Positions 37,850-49,151 of a stretch of DNA of 64,000 nucleotides are shown here, piece by piece (positions within the stretch are counted from its first letter, which is position 1; each line of letters starts with the position of its first letter). The stretch comes from an uncultured Dehalococcoidia bacterium. Its GTDB lineage: Bacteria; Chloroflexota; Dehalococcoidia; Lucifugimonadales; UBA3495. Location: positions 433,335 through 497,334 of the forward strand of contig CATOSP010000003.1 of assembly GCA_951812625.1 (NCBI GenBank), given 5' to 3'. The translations under genes were made by a program, and so were the position numbers. A model generated the notes under the pieces. That model was not told the DNA's origin, did no database searches, and saw only the letters and a list, made by a program, of their open reading frames with translations.

Positions 37850-38191
37850 ATGCCGCTGGAGAAGTCCGAGGATACCGTGCCGGTCGCCCTCTACATCCGG
37901 ACGCTGGAGGGAGACCCGGACGACTCCCTGCCGGTCCAGCTGACGGCCCTCCAGGGCTACGCCAAGAGAAACCGGCTGGCGGTGGCCAGGGTCCTCTTCG
38001 ACATCCAGGGGGGCCGGAGCCAATTCGACGCGATGATGGCCGAGGCAACCGGTGAGAACCCGCCCTTCCGGCAGATACTGGTCCACGACAAGGGGAGGCT
38101 CTGCGGACGTGAGGATGAGCTGGACGAACTGCGGGCCAGGCTGGAGGGCCACGGGGTCACGGTGCTGTCCCTGGCGGACCCGGAGGAGTAA
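37850..38191 (+). CDS. Resolvase N-terminal-domain-like protein without the catalytic serine
   Basis: ATG eight bases after GGAGGT; 113 residues. VALYIRTL..DDSLPVQLTALQGYAKRN, FRQILVHDKGRL and a final HGVTVLSLADPEE follow the fold of serine-recombinase catalytic domains. In that family the first strand reads Y-x-R-V-S, with serine as the nucleophile. Here it reads YIRTLEG, so the serine is missing, and the S-R-L-x-R-D arginine cluster is degenerate (DKGRLCGRED). There is no DNA-binding or zinc-ribbon part; typical resolvases are 180 residues or more. It is either a decayed recombinase or a reused fold. It lies 190 bp after gene 5 and may be independent of it. Confidence 0.65.
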   Translation: MPLEKSEDTVPVALYIRTLEGDPDDSLPVQLTALQGYAKRNRLAVARVLFDIQGGRSQFDAMMAEATGENPPFRQILVHDKGRLCGREDELDELRARLEGHGVTVLSLADPEE

Positions 38192-38273
38192 TCGACCAAC
38201 AGGCAGCCACTGACCCGACCCGCGCTCCCGCCGGAGACGGTGACGGCCCAAACGTTCAAGGACCGGCCTGAGG

Positions 38274-38583
38274 ATGCCGCGACAGCGCACACAGCACGGC
38301 AGAACGGTCTACGTATTTCCCGAGGACTTCCCCCGGCGCCTCAAGCGGTTCAAGGAGGAATCGGGCCTGCCGTGGACCTAGATCGCCCGCCGGCTGGGGC
38401 CTGTCATCTCCCTTCACCCTGTGGCGCTGGCATGAAGCCGGGGTGCGGCCCCACTACCGGCACCAGATGGCGCTGCTGGAACTGGCCGAGAGCCTGGGGC
38501 TCGCCCACATCCTGACCGCCTGGACTCTCCCGGACGAGACGCCCGTCCAAGGCCAGCGCGGAGCCCGCGACCGGCGGGGCTGA
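38274..38583 (+). pseudogene. Broken small helix-turn-helix protein
   Basis: Begins MPRQRTQHGRTVYVFPED then FPRRLKRFKEESGLPWT, followed by an in-frame TAG; reading on gives IARRLG, then a one-base shift restores FTLWRWHEAGVRPHYRHQM and ALLELAESLGLAHILTAW. The pieces together form a helix-turn-helix protein of about 100 residues of a kind I associate with Chloroflexota genomes. One nonsense codon and one frameshift make it a pseudogene. Confidence 0.65.
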
Positions 38584-38828
38584 AATGCAAAAGGAGCGGC
38601 ATACACGGGAGTTTTGCCGGAAAGGCGTCCTCTTCGCAATGCAAGGGGAAATGGACTGTCCCTCTGCTCCCGGCCTTTCCGGCCCAGGCGCTGGCGCTGG
38701 CCCACGGCAACTGACAAACGGGCGTTGCGTTGATGGAAGGGCTGCACCATCATAGAGGCTACATTCGCGCCGGTCCCGCGGCGGAGCCTGCCCGGTAGCG
38801 GGACAGCAATGCAGACCGGAGGAACGTC

Positions 38829-40259
38829 ATGGCCGGGGAAGACGACGGGACAGGTCAAGGCCAGCCACCGGAGGACTACCGCGAGTACCGCCGGATGATG
38901 GACGACGCGGGCCGTGAGGGCCTGCTGCGGATGATCGAGCATCTGACCGGGGACCTCCGGGCGGACCCGCGAGACACCGTAGCCCTGCTCGCCAGGGGAC
39001 TGGCCTACAGCGAACTGGGGGACCATCGCCGGGCGGCGGAGGACAACAGCAGGGTCATCGCCCTGGACCCCGATAATGCCGACGCCTATTTCGAGAGAGC
39101 ACGCGCCCATTCCGAGTTGGGGGAGCACCGGGCGGCGGTAGAGGACTACGACAACGCCATCCGCCTGGCCCCCGGCGATGCTGTAGCCCACTACAACCGG
39201 GGGGCGTGCAACGCCCAGCTGGGCAACCTGGAGGCGGCGGTCAGCGACTTCGACGTGGCCATCCTCCTGGCCCCCGATGACGTGGAGCCCCGCTTCAACC
39301 GGGGGTTGACCTACGCCGAGATGGGAGAGGCCCGGCGGGCGGTGGAGGACCTGAGCAAGGCCATCGAGCTGGACCCCGGCCTGGCCGAGGCCCGCTACCA
39401 CCGGGGGCTGGTGTACCGGGCCCTGGGCGAGCCGGAGCAGGCCATCAGCGACTTCGGCGCCGCCGTCGAGCTGGAACCCAACTACGGCCTGGCCCGCCAC
39501 GCCCTGGGAATCACCCCGCTCAACCTGGGAATGTACCAGGAGGCGCTCGGCGACTTCGATGCCGTCCTCGGCCTGGACCCGGACAGCGCCGCCGCGCTGC
39601 GGGGCCGGGGCGTGGCCCTGGGCAGCATGGGCCGCAACGAAGAGGCAGTGAGAGAACTGGACCGGTCCCTGGCCCTGGACCCCGGCAACGGCGAGACCCT
39701 CACGGCCCGGGGGCTGGCCCGCACCAGCCTGGGGCAGCACGATCTGGCGATAGAGGACTACACCAGGGTCATTGAACTGGACCCCGGCCACACGGCCGTC
39801 CGGCACAGCCGGGGCATGGCCCACATGCGCCTGGGCCGGTACGAGAGGGGCGTCCAGGACTTAAGCGCCATCATCGAGATCGACCCGGACAACGCCGGCG
39901 CGTACCTGGCCCGGGGTTTCGCCCTCACCACGCTGGGGGAGCACGGGAAGGCGGTCAGCGACTTCGACCGGCTCATTGAACTCACCCCGGACGACGCCAT
40001 GGCCTACCACATGAGGGGGTCCGCCCACGCCGAACTGGACGAGTTTCAGAAGGCCCTGGAGGACTTCGGGCGGGCCATCGCCCTGGACCCGGAGGACATC
40101 GACTCCCTGCGCAACCGGGCCATCATGTACCTGGAGCTGGGCGAGCCGGACAAGGCGGTGCAGGACTACGACGAGGTCATCCGCCTGGACCCGGACGACC
40201 CCTCCGTCAGGGAGGAAAGGCAGCAGGCCCTGGAGGAATCGGAGGGGGAGGGGGGCTGA
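38829..40259 (+). CDS. Tetratricopeptide-repeat protein, 12 repeats
   Basis: ATG six bases after GGAGG; 476 residues. After an acidic 40-residue head, twelve consecutive 34-residue TPR units run from about residue 48 to 457, each with the A-x-x-x-R-G-x-A...LG...A..D...I.LDP pattern, and a short charged tail (VREERQQALEE) follows. No signal peptide or membrane segment, so cytosolic. TPR arrays bind partner proteins; no partner domain is fused, so the function cannot be stated further. It is the only clearly intact long gene between the giant array and the mobile-element zone. Confidence 0.9.
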   Translation: MAGEDDGTGQGQPPEDYREYRRMMDDAGREGLLRMIEHLTGDLRADPRDTVALLARGLAYSELGDHRRAAEDNSRVIALDPDNADAYFERARAHSELGEHRAAVEDYDNAIRLAPGDAVAHYNRGACNAQLGNLEAAVSDFDVAILLAPDDVEPRFNRGLTYAEMGEARRAVEDLSKAIELDPGLAEARYHRGLVYRALGEPEQAISDFGAAVELEPNYGLARHALGITPLNLGMYQEALGDFDAVLGLDPDSAAALRGRGVALGSMGRNEEAVRELDRSLALDPGNGETLTARGLARTSLGQHDLAIEDYTRVIELDPGHTAVRHSRGMAHMRLGRYERGVQDLSAIIEIDPDNAGAYLARGFALTTLGEHGKAVSDFDRLIELTPDDAMAYHMRGSAHAELDEFQKALEDFGRAIALDPEDIDSLRNRAIMYLELGEPDKAVQDYDEVIRLDPDDPSVREERQQALEESEGEGG

Positions 40260-40336
40260 ACCGGCGGGTCCGGTTGCTTGTGGAATTTGGGTTTATTACC
40301 CTTCCCCACATGATGCTGTTGAAAGGAGGACTTCTT

Positions 40337-40537
40337 ATGATCTACCGAGTATATCGTTTCAAGGCGAATGATGAATTGGAACATTTGGGAGACGACTCGG
40401 TCCAGGGGTGGGAACCCCCGCCTCCACAAGGAAGCCAGTGGCCCGACCGTGGTGAGGTCGTTTGGGTTGGAGGAGACCGAGTCGAATGGACTAGCGAAGA
40501 CACGATCGTCTATGTCCGCGACATGGTGGTGAGCTAG
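40337..40537 (+). CDS. Small hypothetical protein (66 aa)
   Basis: ATG preceded by AAAGGAGG at eight bases, a strong start signal; an earlier in-frame ATG at 40310 region lacks one. MIYRVYRFKANDELEHLG and WVGGDRVEWTSEDTIVYVRD suggest a small beta-rich fold. Acidic, no membrane segment. It ends 12 nt before the next gene, which has its own GGAGAGGA site, so the two are probably co-transcribed. Not recognised. Confidence 0.6.
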   Translation: MIYRVYRFKANDELEHLGDDSVQGWEPPPPQGSQWPDRGEVVWVGGDRVEWTSEDTIVYVRDMVVS

Positions 40538-40549
40538 AAGGAGAGGAAC

Positions 40550-40891
40550 ATGGACGCCGATACCCAAACCATCTATGAAGAGCTAAAGAGGGTGGCAAGG
40601 AGCGGACAAACCCGCTTCTACGGGGATTTGTCCGAGCTCATCGACCTCCCTCCACGGAGCCGTAGACTCTATCAAATCCTGGATTCAATCAATCTCCATG
40701 AACATGAGGAGGAGAGGCCCTTACTGAGCGCACTGGTGGTACGCAGGGGATTTGGTATACCCGGTTCCCGCTTCTTTGTTCAGGCCAGGAACCTCGGTAG
40801 GTATGACGACAGCAGCGGGGATGCTACCGCCCATGCTGCGTTTTGGGTTGATGAGGTGCACCACATTTGGGACCATTGGAAAAACCATTAG
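40550..40891 (+). CDS. Hypothetical protein (113 aa), possible winged-helix-like fold
   Basis: ATG after AGGAGAGGA. Sequence TIYEELKRVARSGQTRFYGDL then LLSALVVRRGFGIPGSRFF and a C-terminal AFWVDEVHHIWDHWKNH. I have an impression of similarity to small uncharacterised proteins with a 'YGEVA...HE..GRPMLSAVVV...G.PG.GFF' pattern, but no function follows from that. Likely operon partner of the 66-residue protein upstream. Confidence 0.6.
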   Translation: MDADTQTIYEELKRVARSGQTRFYGDLSELIDLPPRSRRLYQILDSINLHEHEEERPLLSALVVRRGFGIPGSRFFVQARNLGRYDDSSGDATAHAAFWVDEVHHIWDHWKNH

Positions 40892-40997
40892 ATGGTAAAG
40901 AAAGAGAAGAACAGTCCTAAGGTCATTTCCCCTCATCCCAAGTGAAAGTACTTGCTCTAGGTGGAACATCACTCCGCCTCTTTTGTTACATCACAAT

Positions 40998-41087
40998 GAC
41001 GAGTTCATCCGACTGGACCTCGGTGACCCGTCCGTTAGCCAGGAGAGGCAGCTGGCCCTTGAGCAGGCTCAGGCCGGAGGACGCTGA
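40998..41087 (+). pseudogene. 3' fossil of a second TPR gene
   Basis: Reads DEFIRLDLGDPSVSQERQLALEQAQAGGR then stop, matching the end of the intact TPR protein (DEVIRLDPDDPSVREERQQALEE...). Only these 29 codons remain. The intact gene ends at 40259, so the two small genes at 40337-40891 lie between two copies of the same gene end, as if inserted into or captured by a tandem TPR pair. Confidence 0.6.
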
Positions 41088-41221
41088 ACCGGCCGGGGAC
41101 GTGCCGCCGCCTGTACTGTCATCTCTAACTTTAGAGTGAGCCAAAATCTCTAAGTTGGAATTGAGCCACCTCGATGGTAGAAGCATCATCCACGGAGTAA
41201 TCGTGGAGGTGCCTGCAAGAC

Positions 41222-43266
<2,045 letters not shown>

Positions 43267-43277
43267 CTTGGCACAAA

Positions 43278-44912
43278 TGTCATTGCTCTACGATAACGTC
43301 CGCGTAATTTGCTCAGGGAAAATGTCCGTCCATGAAGGATGTGACATTGAACCAGCGAGAGCAGGCAAAGCTCCAGGTACTCAACAGCGTGATGGAATAT
43401 CAACTTCCCAGGGCTCAGGCGGCGGAACTTCTGGGGATCAGTGAACTCCAACTCCGGCGAGTCCTGGCTGCCTACCGGAGGGATAGGACCGCCGCGCTGG
43501 TCCACGGCAACCGGGGCCGCAAGCCGCGCAACGCGGTCCCCGAAGATGTCGCTGCCGCCGCGGTCATCCCGGCCAGCGACAAGTACGCCGGATTCAACCA
43601 CAGCCACTTCACCGAAGTGCTGGCGGAGCGGGAGGGTATTCACCTGAGCCGCCAAACGGTAAGCCGCCTTCTCAATCGCCATGGCCTGACCAGCGCCAAG
43701 CAGCATCGTCCGCCCAAGCACCGGGTACGCCGGGAAAGGATGCCCCAAGAGGGCATGTTGCTGCAGATCGACGGCAGCCATCACCCTTGGCTGGAGGACA
43801 GAGGGCCCAGATTCGTATTGCTGCTGGCAGTGGACGACGCCACCGACATGGTGGCCAATGCTCTCTTCCGGCCCGGGGAGGACACCCGGGGCTGCTTCCT
43901 GCTGATGGAAGGGATCATCCGGCGATACGGCATCCCCCCTGGCCATCTACGGCGACCGCCACGGTGTCTTCAAGTTCAACGGCGAGCCCCGGCATGTCTC
44001 TCAACCAGTGGGCCCAACCCAGTTCACCCTTGGCCATGCGGGGACTGGGCATTGAACAGATCTTTGCCCGTTCCCCACAGGCCAAGGGACGGGTGGAACG
44101 TATGGCCGGCACCTTCCAGGACCGGCTGGTCAGCGAACTCAGGCTGGCTGGAACCACCACCATCGACCAGGCCAACGCCGTGCTGCGGGACTTCCTCCCT
44201 CGCTTCAACAAACAGTTCCGTGTACCTGCCCAGCAGTCCCAGTCCGCTTATCGCTCCTTGGACTCCTCCCTGGCTCTGGAACGGATCCTCTGCTTCAAGC
44301 ATCTGCGCCAAGTGGCCAAAGACAACACCGTCAAGTACCAGTTACGCACTCTGCAACTGCTTCCGGCTCAGGAGCGCTCCAGCTATGCCGGTGTCAAGGT
44401 GGAGGTGCTGGAGCGGAGCGACGGACAGTTCATGGTCCAGCATGAGGGGAAAGTGATTGCCCACCAAGTAGCGCCTCCCAAGGCGGGAGCCCTGCGGGCT
44501 GCACAGGGAGCTCAAGCCCCGACTCCCGAACTGTCCCAAGTGGTCCGGAACCTCAGCCGGCATGGTCTCACCAGGGTGCAACTGCAGCGCCTGGCCGCTT
44601 TGGGAGCACCTGCCGACCAGCCGGTGGATGATGAGAACGGTCCAACCTCTTACACTCCGCCACCCAGACAGGCAACACCGCGCAAACAGGCCCTGTGGAA
44701 AGCTGTCCACCACGCTAAGCTGCAGGGTGTTTCCCTCAGAGGCATTGCCAAGCAACTGGGTATTTCCAGAAATACAGTCAGGAAGTACGTCGACCTGCCG
44801 GCTCCCCCTATCAACCCTGCTCGTCGACGGGCCGCTCACTTAGCCACTCAGGACAAGATCGGCGGCCATTTACCCTGAGCACTTAACCGGACGTTTTCTC
44901 TGGACAACAACA
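43278..44912 (+). mobile_element. ISNCY-family element (degenerate)
   Basis: Terminal inverted repeats: TGTCATTGCTC..AACGTCCG (43278-43302) against the reverse complement of 44888-44912. An inner conserved stretch (GCTCAGGG.AAATG.CCG) is present at both ends. Contains one transposase gene with two frameshifts. It abuts the right end of the IS21 element. Confidence 0.7.
43332..44878 (+). pseudogene. ISNCY transposase with two +1 frameshifts
   Basis: The N-terminal part (MKDVTLNQREQAKLQVLNSV, RAQAAELLGISELQLRRVLAAY, HGNRGRKP) and the catalytic QIDGSHHPWL are in the first frame. A six-C run at 43934-43939 shifts the frame so that IYGDRHGVFKF is read in another, and an extra T near 44030 shifts it again into MRGLGIEQIFARSPQAKGRVERM and the rest. 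All three DDE acids (QIDGS, YGDRH, RVERM) are present but in three frames. An extra C-terminal HTH (GVSLRGIAKQLGISRNTVRKY) follows. Dead as a transposase. Confidence 0.85.
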
Positions 44913-45309
44913 TAAGAAGCGAAGTAAGGTTGAACCGCCTGTTCCCCATAGGGACTGCTTCCAACGTGGGATTCGCCACCAAGTATGGCTATAGCCCTCC
45001 GGGTAGTAATGGAGGGGCTCCGGTCAGAAGGAACCCGCCGGACAGCCCTCCACCAAGCAACCCTTCAACTGCTCCAAGGCCGAACTTGGGACAGGCCAAC
45101 GAGGGAATCCACCAGGCTGCTGACGACCCTGCTTAGAGAGAATCTGCGACTGGCGTTCGTCGCACCTGACAGACACGTTCTCCAAGGCGCAGGTCTTCTC
45201 CGCGCAATCAGCCGACGCAGCGCAAGCGTAGCAGTAACCCGCGTGGCTTAGCCTGGAGAGGTATCGGGAAGGTTCTAATCATCGATAAGGATGGGCTAGA
45301 GAGGGACAC
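44913..45309. other. Intergenic region, no supported gene
   Basis: About 400 bp between the ISNCY element and the membrane-protein gene. Open frames of 68 and 88 codons exist but have a composition (Pro/Ser- or Arg-rich) and lack of ribosome-binding sites that argue against coding. No tRNA-like fold seen. Confidence 0.4.
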
Positions 45310-46035
45310 ATGGCAGAGAACGAATCGTCAGCGACGCGCGCATGGTACATTGGAGAAGCCATCGAAGCAGGGGTTGATGAACAGGAAGCCCGCCGCCGAA
45401 TAGACGCAGGAGAAATCGCGGCTCCGGCGGCAGGCGCAATTCTGGGTGGCGGAGTAATAGCTACCGCGACAGGGCTGGGTGGCGTCGGCTTGGCCTTCGG
45501 CGGCGGTGCAATAGGTATCGGAGCGGCTACCGCAGTAGCGGCACCCGCCGTTGCAGCAGGGGCAGTTGGCTACGGGATTTACAGAGGTTTCAAAGAACTG
45601 CGCAGATGGAACCGAAACCAAACAATGCGTGGACTGGTCAGGTATTTCCGGGAAACCGGGCAACCCAACAAAGTGGCCAGAATCTTCTACATGGAAGGCA
45701 TGGGAACGTTGGAAGAAGGCCACCGTCCGCCGACTCACGCAAGTGCGAAGGCAACCCTGCGCCATTTGGTAGGAAGCGAGAGCCTCGCCTCTGTGACAGG
45801 TCTATTCTGCTCGCCCAAAGGGGAGTTGGTGTTGACCTATGACCGAACCGAGGACCACTGGGCTTATGTGAGACTCATTGACGATAATAAGTTCACTGGC
45901 GAAGGAAGAGACTTGAGAGGCCAAAGGTTTCAAATGGATGATCTAACCAACGGAGACCTTGTCCTCCGAGTATTGGAGCGGGAAGGCTTTATCAGGATTC
46001 GCGAAGAGACCGATGAAGAGTCGGGTAAGGAGTAA
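45310..46035 (+). CDS. Hypothetical membrane protein with glycine-zipper segments
   Basis: ATG after GAGAGGGA; 241 residues. A charged N-terminal 35 residues (GEAIEAGVDEQEARRRIDAG) is followed by two adjacent Gly/Ala-rich hydrophobic segments (about 36-91) with repeated GxxxG spacing (GAILGGGVIATATGLGGVGL), then a soluble, basic region and an acidic tail. Such zippers occur in pore-forming toxins and in many small membrane proteins. Its TAA overlaps the ATG of the next gene by one base (TAATG), a sign of translational coupling. Not recognised; function unknown. Confidence 0.65.
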   Translation: MAENESSATRAWYIGEAIEAGVDEQEARRRIDAGEIAAPAAGAILGGGVIATATGLGGVGLAFGGGAIGIGAATAVAAPAVAAGAVGYGIYRGFKELRRWNRNQTMRGLVRYFRETGQPNKVARIFYMEGMGTLEEGHRPPTHASAKATLRHLVGSESLASVTGLFCSPKGELVLTYDRTEDHWAYVRLIDDNKFTGEGRDLRGQRFQMDDLTNGDLVLRVLEREGFIRIREETDEESGKE

Positions 46036-46700
46036 TGGCGAAGTTCACCGAGACCACGACATACACGGTCAACTGCCCGGCCTGTGACTCAAGCCGTGTG
46101 GTCAAGACAGGGAAGCAGAACGGGCAGCAACGCTATCTCTGCCGGGAATGTTCCAAGAAGTTCCGGGCCAATGGCATAGCCCACGGCCACCGGGTCCCGG
46201 TGGAGCAAATCGGCATGGCCATTCGGATGTTCTACTCCGGCATGAGCTACAAGCAGATTGCCGAGAGTATGTCCGACGCCTTCGACATTCCCGAACCCTC
46301 TAAGGCCACCATCTACGAGTGGGTCAGGGCCTACACCGACAAAGCCGTTGAGACTTTGGGCCAGCCTCAGTACAAGGCCCAGACCGGCGATGAATGGGTT
46401 GCCGACGAAATGCAGGTGACGGTCGGCGGGGAGAAGTATTGGAACTGGAACGTCATGCACTCCAAGACCTCCGACATCCCAGAGCAGCCCGTCGACTGGT
46501 CCAAGGCCAGGCGCGGGATGTTCTACAAGCCCGACTGGCAGGATATCACCCTCCGGCTCGACCGGAACGTCGTCGACTGGTTCGAGGAGCAAGCCGAAAC
46601 TCCCGAAGAAGCCCAACAGGCCATTAACCAAGCCCTCGTGGAACACATGAGAAGGGTGAGGTTTCCAGGCAGAAGAGCGGCCAGGGAAGCCGCCGACTAG
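46035..46700 (+). CDS. Chimera: transposase zinc-ribbon/HTH N-terminus fused to a BrnA-like antitoxin
   Basis: AAGGAG lies five bases before the ATG, inside the upstream gene. Residues 1-140: zinc ribbon (CPACDS...YLCREC), HTH (MSYKQIAESMSDAF, KATIYEWVRAY), and the start of a DDE domain (WVADEMQV, D124). At NVM141-HSKTSDIPE the sequence leaves the transposase, losing the second catalytic acid, and continues as a BrnA-like antitoxin (WSKARRGMFYKPDW, ITLRLDRNVVDWFEEQ, INQALVEHMRRVRF). An ATG at codon 141 could give a free antitoxin. No BrnT toxin gene is visible nearby. It lies one base into the membrane-protein gene and 31 nt before hsdR, as in an operon. The BrnA call is by motif; a CopG/RHH-type DNA binder of another family is the alternative. 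Confidence 0.7.
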   Translation: MAKFTETTTYTVNCPACDSSRVVKTGKQNGQQRYLCRECSKKFRANGIAHGHRVPVEQIGMAIRMFYSGMSYKQIAESMSDAFDIPEPSKATIYEWVRAYTDKAVETLGQPQYKAQTGDEWVADEMQVTVGGEKYWNWNVMHSKTSDIPEQPVDWSKARRGMFYKPDWQDITLRLDRNVVDWFEEQAETPEEAQQAINQALVEHMRRVRFPGRRAAREAAD

Positions 46701-46731
46701 GGACCAGCACCCGGGAGGGAAAGCCGTTCCG

Positions 46732-47488
46732 ATGCCCACCGATACCAGCGAGAAGGGGTTTGAGACCCGGGTCTGCACCCTGCTTGGGGAATCCGGCTGG
46801 CTTATGGGCGACAACCAAGACTACGACTCCGCGGCCTGCGTCGACCTCGCACAACTCTCCGACTTCCTCAGGGAGACGCAGCCGGATATCGCTCAGGCCC
46901 TCTAGCTCGACTCCGACAACAACACCCGTCAGCGCTTCCTGAACCGCCTCAGGCGGGAGGTCCAGAGCCGGGGCGTTATCGAGATTCTCCGCAACGGCAT
47001 AGATCACGGCCAGCACAGCGCGACGCTCTTCTACGGCACACCGTCGCCGGGCAATCAGGAAGCCGCGGACCTCAACGGCAGGAACCGGTTCTCCGTGACA
47101 CAGCGCCAGGAACCCCAACCTGTCCCTGGACCTGGTCCTCTTCATCAACGGCCTGTCGGTCATCACCTTCGAGCTGAAGAACAACCTGACCAAGCAGACC
47201 GTGGAGGACGCGGTGGAGCAGTACAAGCGGGACTGCGACCCCAGGGAGGGACCTGTTCCGGGCCGGACGCTGCGCCGCCCACATGGCCGTCGACGAGAAC
47301 AGGGTGAAGTTCTGCACGGAGATGGCCGCCCAGGCCGCCGTCTTCCTGCCCTTCGACAGGGCATACGACGGCGGCGCAGGCAACCCGCCCAACCCTCAGG
47401 GACTCCGCACCGACCACCTCTGGCAGAAATCCCTGACCCCCCGGAGCCTCACGGACATCATCGAGAACTACGCCCAGAAGGTCCGAAA
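46732..47488 (+). pseudogene. hsdR: Type I restriction subunit HsdR, 5' part (interrupted by IS21)
   Basis: ATG after GGGAGGGA. MPTDTSEKGFETRVCTLLGE, then FLNRLRREVQSRGVIEILRNG, LDLVLFINGLSVITFELKNN (the nuclease-domain strand with E-x-K) and SLTDIIENYAQKVR. These are the N-terminal nuclease region of HsdR, which in full-length proteins is around 1000 residues. Damage: TAG at codon 58 (46903-46905), a frame change near 47100, and an extra G near 47250. At 47488 an IS21 element is inserted; the coding sequence resumes at 50022. Confidence 0.85.
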
Positions 47489-47600
47489 TGTCAATGTACA
47501 GGAACAATAGGCCAGTAAAGGACGAAAATTTACAGAGTCTTTAGGCCACCCTGGGAGCCATACCTACGACCATTGCCCCACTTCAGAAGGAGGTGGCGCG

Positions 47601-49124
47601 ATGGCGTATCGGGAGGTTCCCCGAATGGAAATAGGAGAAGTGATCCGCCGCTGGCAGGCGGGACACAGCCGGAGACAGATCGCGGCGAGCACCGGACTGT
47701 CCCGGGACACGGTGGCCAAGTACCTTGCGGCGGCGGTGTCGCAGGGCATTGCCCAGGAGGGGCCGGTTCCCAGCGAGGATCAACTGAGCCGCCTGGCGGC
47801 GATGGGCCGAGTGGGTCCGCGCCAGGCAGCGAAGCCCAGCGACGACCTGCTGGAGCCGTGGGCGGACCAGATCTACCAGTGGATCACGGCGGACCGGCTG
47901 CAGATGACCCGCATTCACGAGCTGCTGGCGGGTCGCGGCTGCGGGGTGACGTACCAGTCCCTGCGCCGTTTCATCATCAAGCGCAGTTGGAGCAAGCCCA
48001 GCAAGACCACGGTGCGGATGGAGGACACTCCGCCCGGGGAGGTGGCCGAGGCGGACTTCGGCCGGTTGGGTCTGATCGGGGACCGAGGTACGGGACGGCG
48101 CAAGCTGGTGTGGGCCATGCTCATCGTGCTGTGCCATTCCCGCCACTGCTTCCTCTGGCCCATGCACTTTCAGAAGCTGCCCGACGTCATCGCCGGACTG
48201 GAAGCAGCCTGGACCTTCTTCGGCAGGATGCCCAAATACCTGGTCGTTGACAACTTCCCCGCCGCGGTGGCGGGGACGGACCCGCTGCACCCGCGCCTGA
48301 GCCGGGGCTTCCTGGAGTACGCCCAGCACCGGGGCTTCTTCGTCGACCCAGCCCGGGTCCGTCATCCCAAGGACAAGCCCAGGGTGGAGCGGGGCGTGCC
48401 CTATGCCAGGGAACGCTTCTTCAAGGGAGCCAGCTTCGACGGCCTGGCCCACATCCGGGCCGAAGCGCCCAGATGGTGCCTCCAGGTGGCGGCAGGCGCA
48501 TCCACGGCACCACCCGCCGCCAACCCCTCCTGGTCTTCCAGGAGGAGGAGCGTCATGCCCTGCTCCCCTGGGACGGCGTGCCCTATGAGATCGCCGGTTG
48601 GCGCACGCTCAAGGTGCATCCGGACCATCACGTCAAGTGCCGGCTGGCCCTCTACTCGGTTCCCTCGGCCGCCTGCCCGCCGGGACAGACGGTGGAGGTC
48701 AGGCTGGACAGCAAGCTGGTGCGGATCTACCACAAGGGACGGCTGTTCAAGGTCCACCAGCGCCAGCCCCAGGGCGGCCGGTCCACCGACGCCGGCGATT
48801 ATCCCGACACGGTCTCCCGGTACACCACCAGGGTGCCGGACCACATCAAGAGCGAGGCGGCGAAGCTGGGGCCGGCGGTGGATGAATTCGCCCAGCGCCT
48901 CCTGGGCGGCCCGCTGCCATGGTCCAGGATTCGTCAGGGACACAAGCTGCTCCGCCTGGGAGAGCGCTACACGCCCCAGCGTCTCGACGCCGCCTGCCGT
49001 AGGGCATTGGAGGTGGACCTCATCGACGTCCGCCGCCTGGAACGTATCCTGGTGCAGGCCCTGGAAGAGGAGACTTTGCCCCAGCTGCTCCTGCCCGTCC
49101 CGGCTCCGTCTTCGCCCATGCTGA
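47601..49124 (+). pseudogene. istA: IS21 transposase IstA, copy B, frameshifted
   Basis: ATG after AAGGAGGTGG. HTH (GHSRRQIAASTGLSRDTVAKYL), DDE residues in EADFGRLG, VVDNFPAAV and KPRVERGV. Near 48488 one G is missing: the first frame turns into WCLQVAAGASTAPP while the true continuation GRRIHGTTRRQPLLVF is in another frame and proceeds to about 49130. The catalytic core is intact but the C-terminal 200 residues are separated, so the enzyme is probably inactive now. The true 3' end is not defined; the shifted frame stays open into istB. Confidence 0.85.
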
Positions 49125-49151
49125 TGCCCACTTCAATGAAGGAGGCCAGTC

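Noticed and set aside
36876..38048. Antisense open frame of 390 codons across the end of gene 5 and the resolvase-like gene
   Set aside because: Low-complexity translation on the strand opposite two supported genes; no start signal.
44930..45251. Two overlapping small genes between the ISNCY element and the membrane protein
   Set aside because: Compositionally biased products, no ribosome-binding site, no recognisable family.
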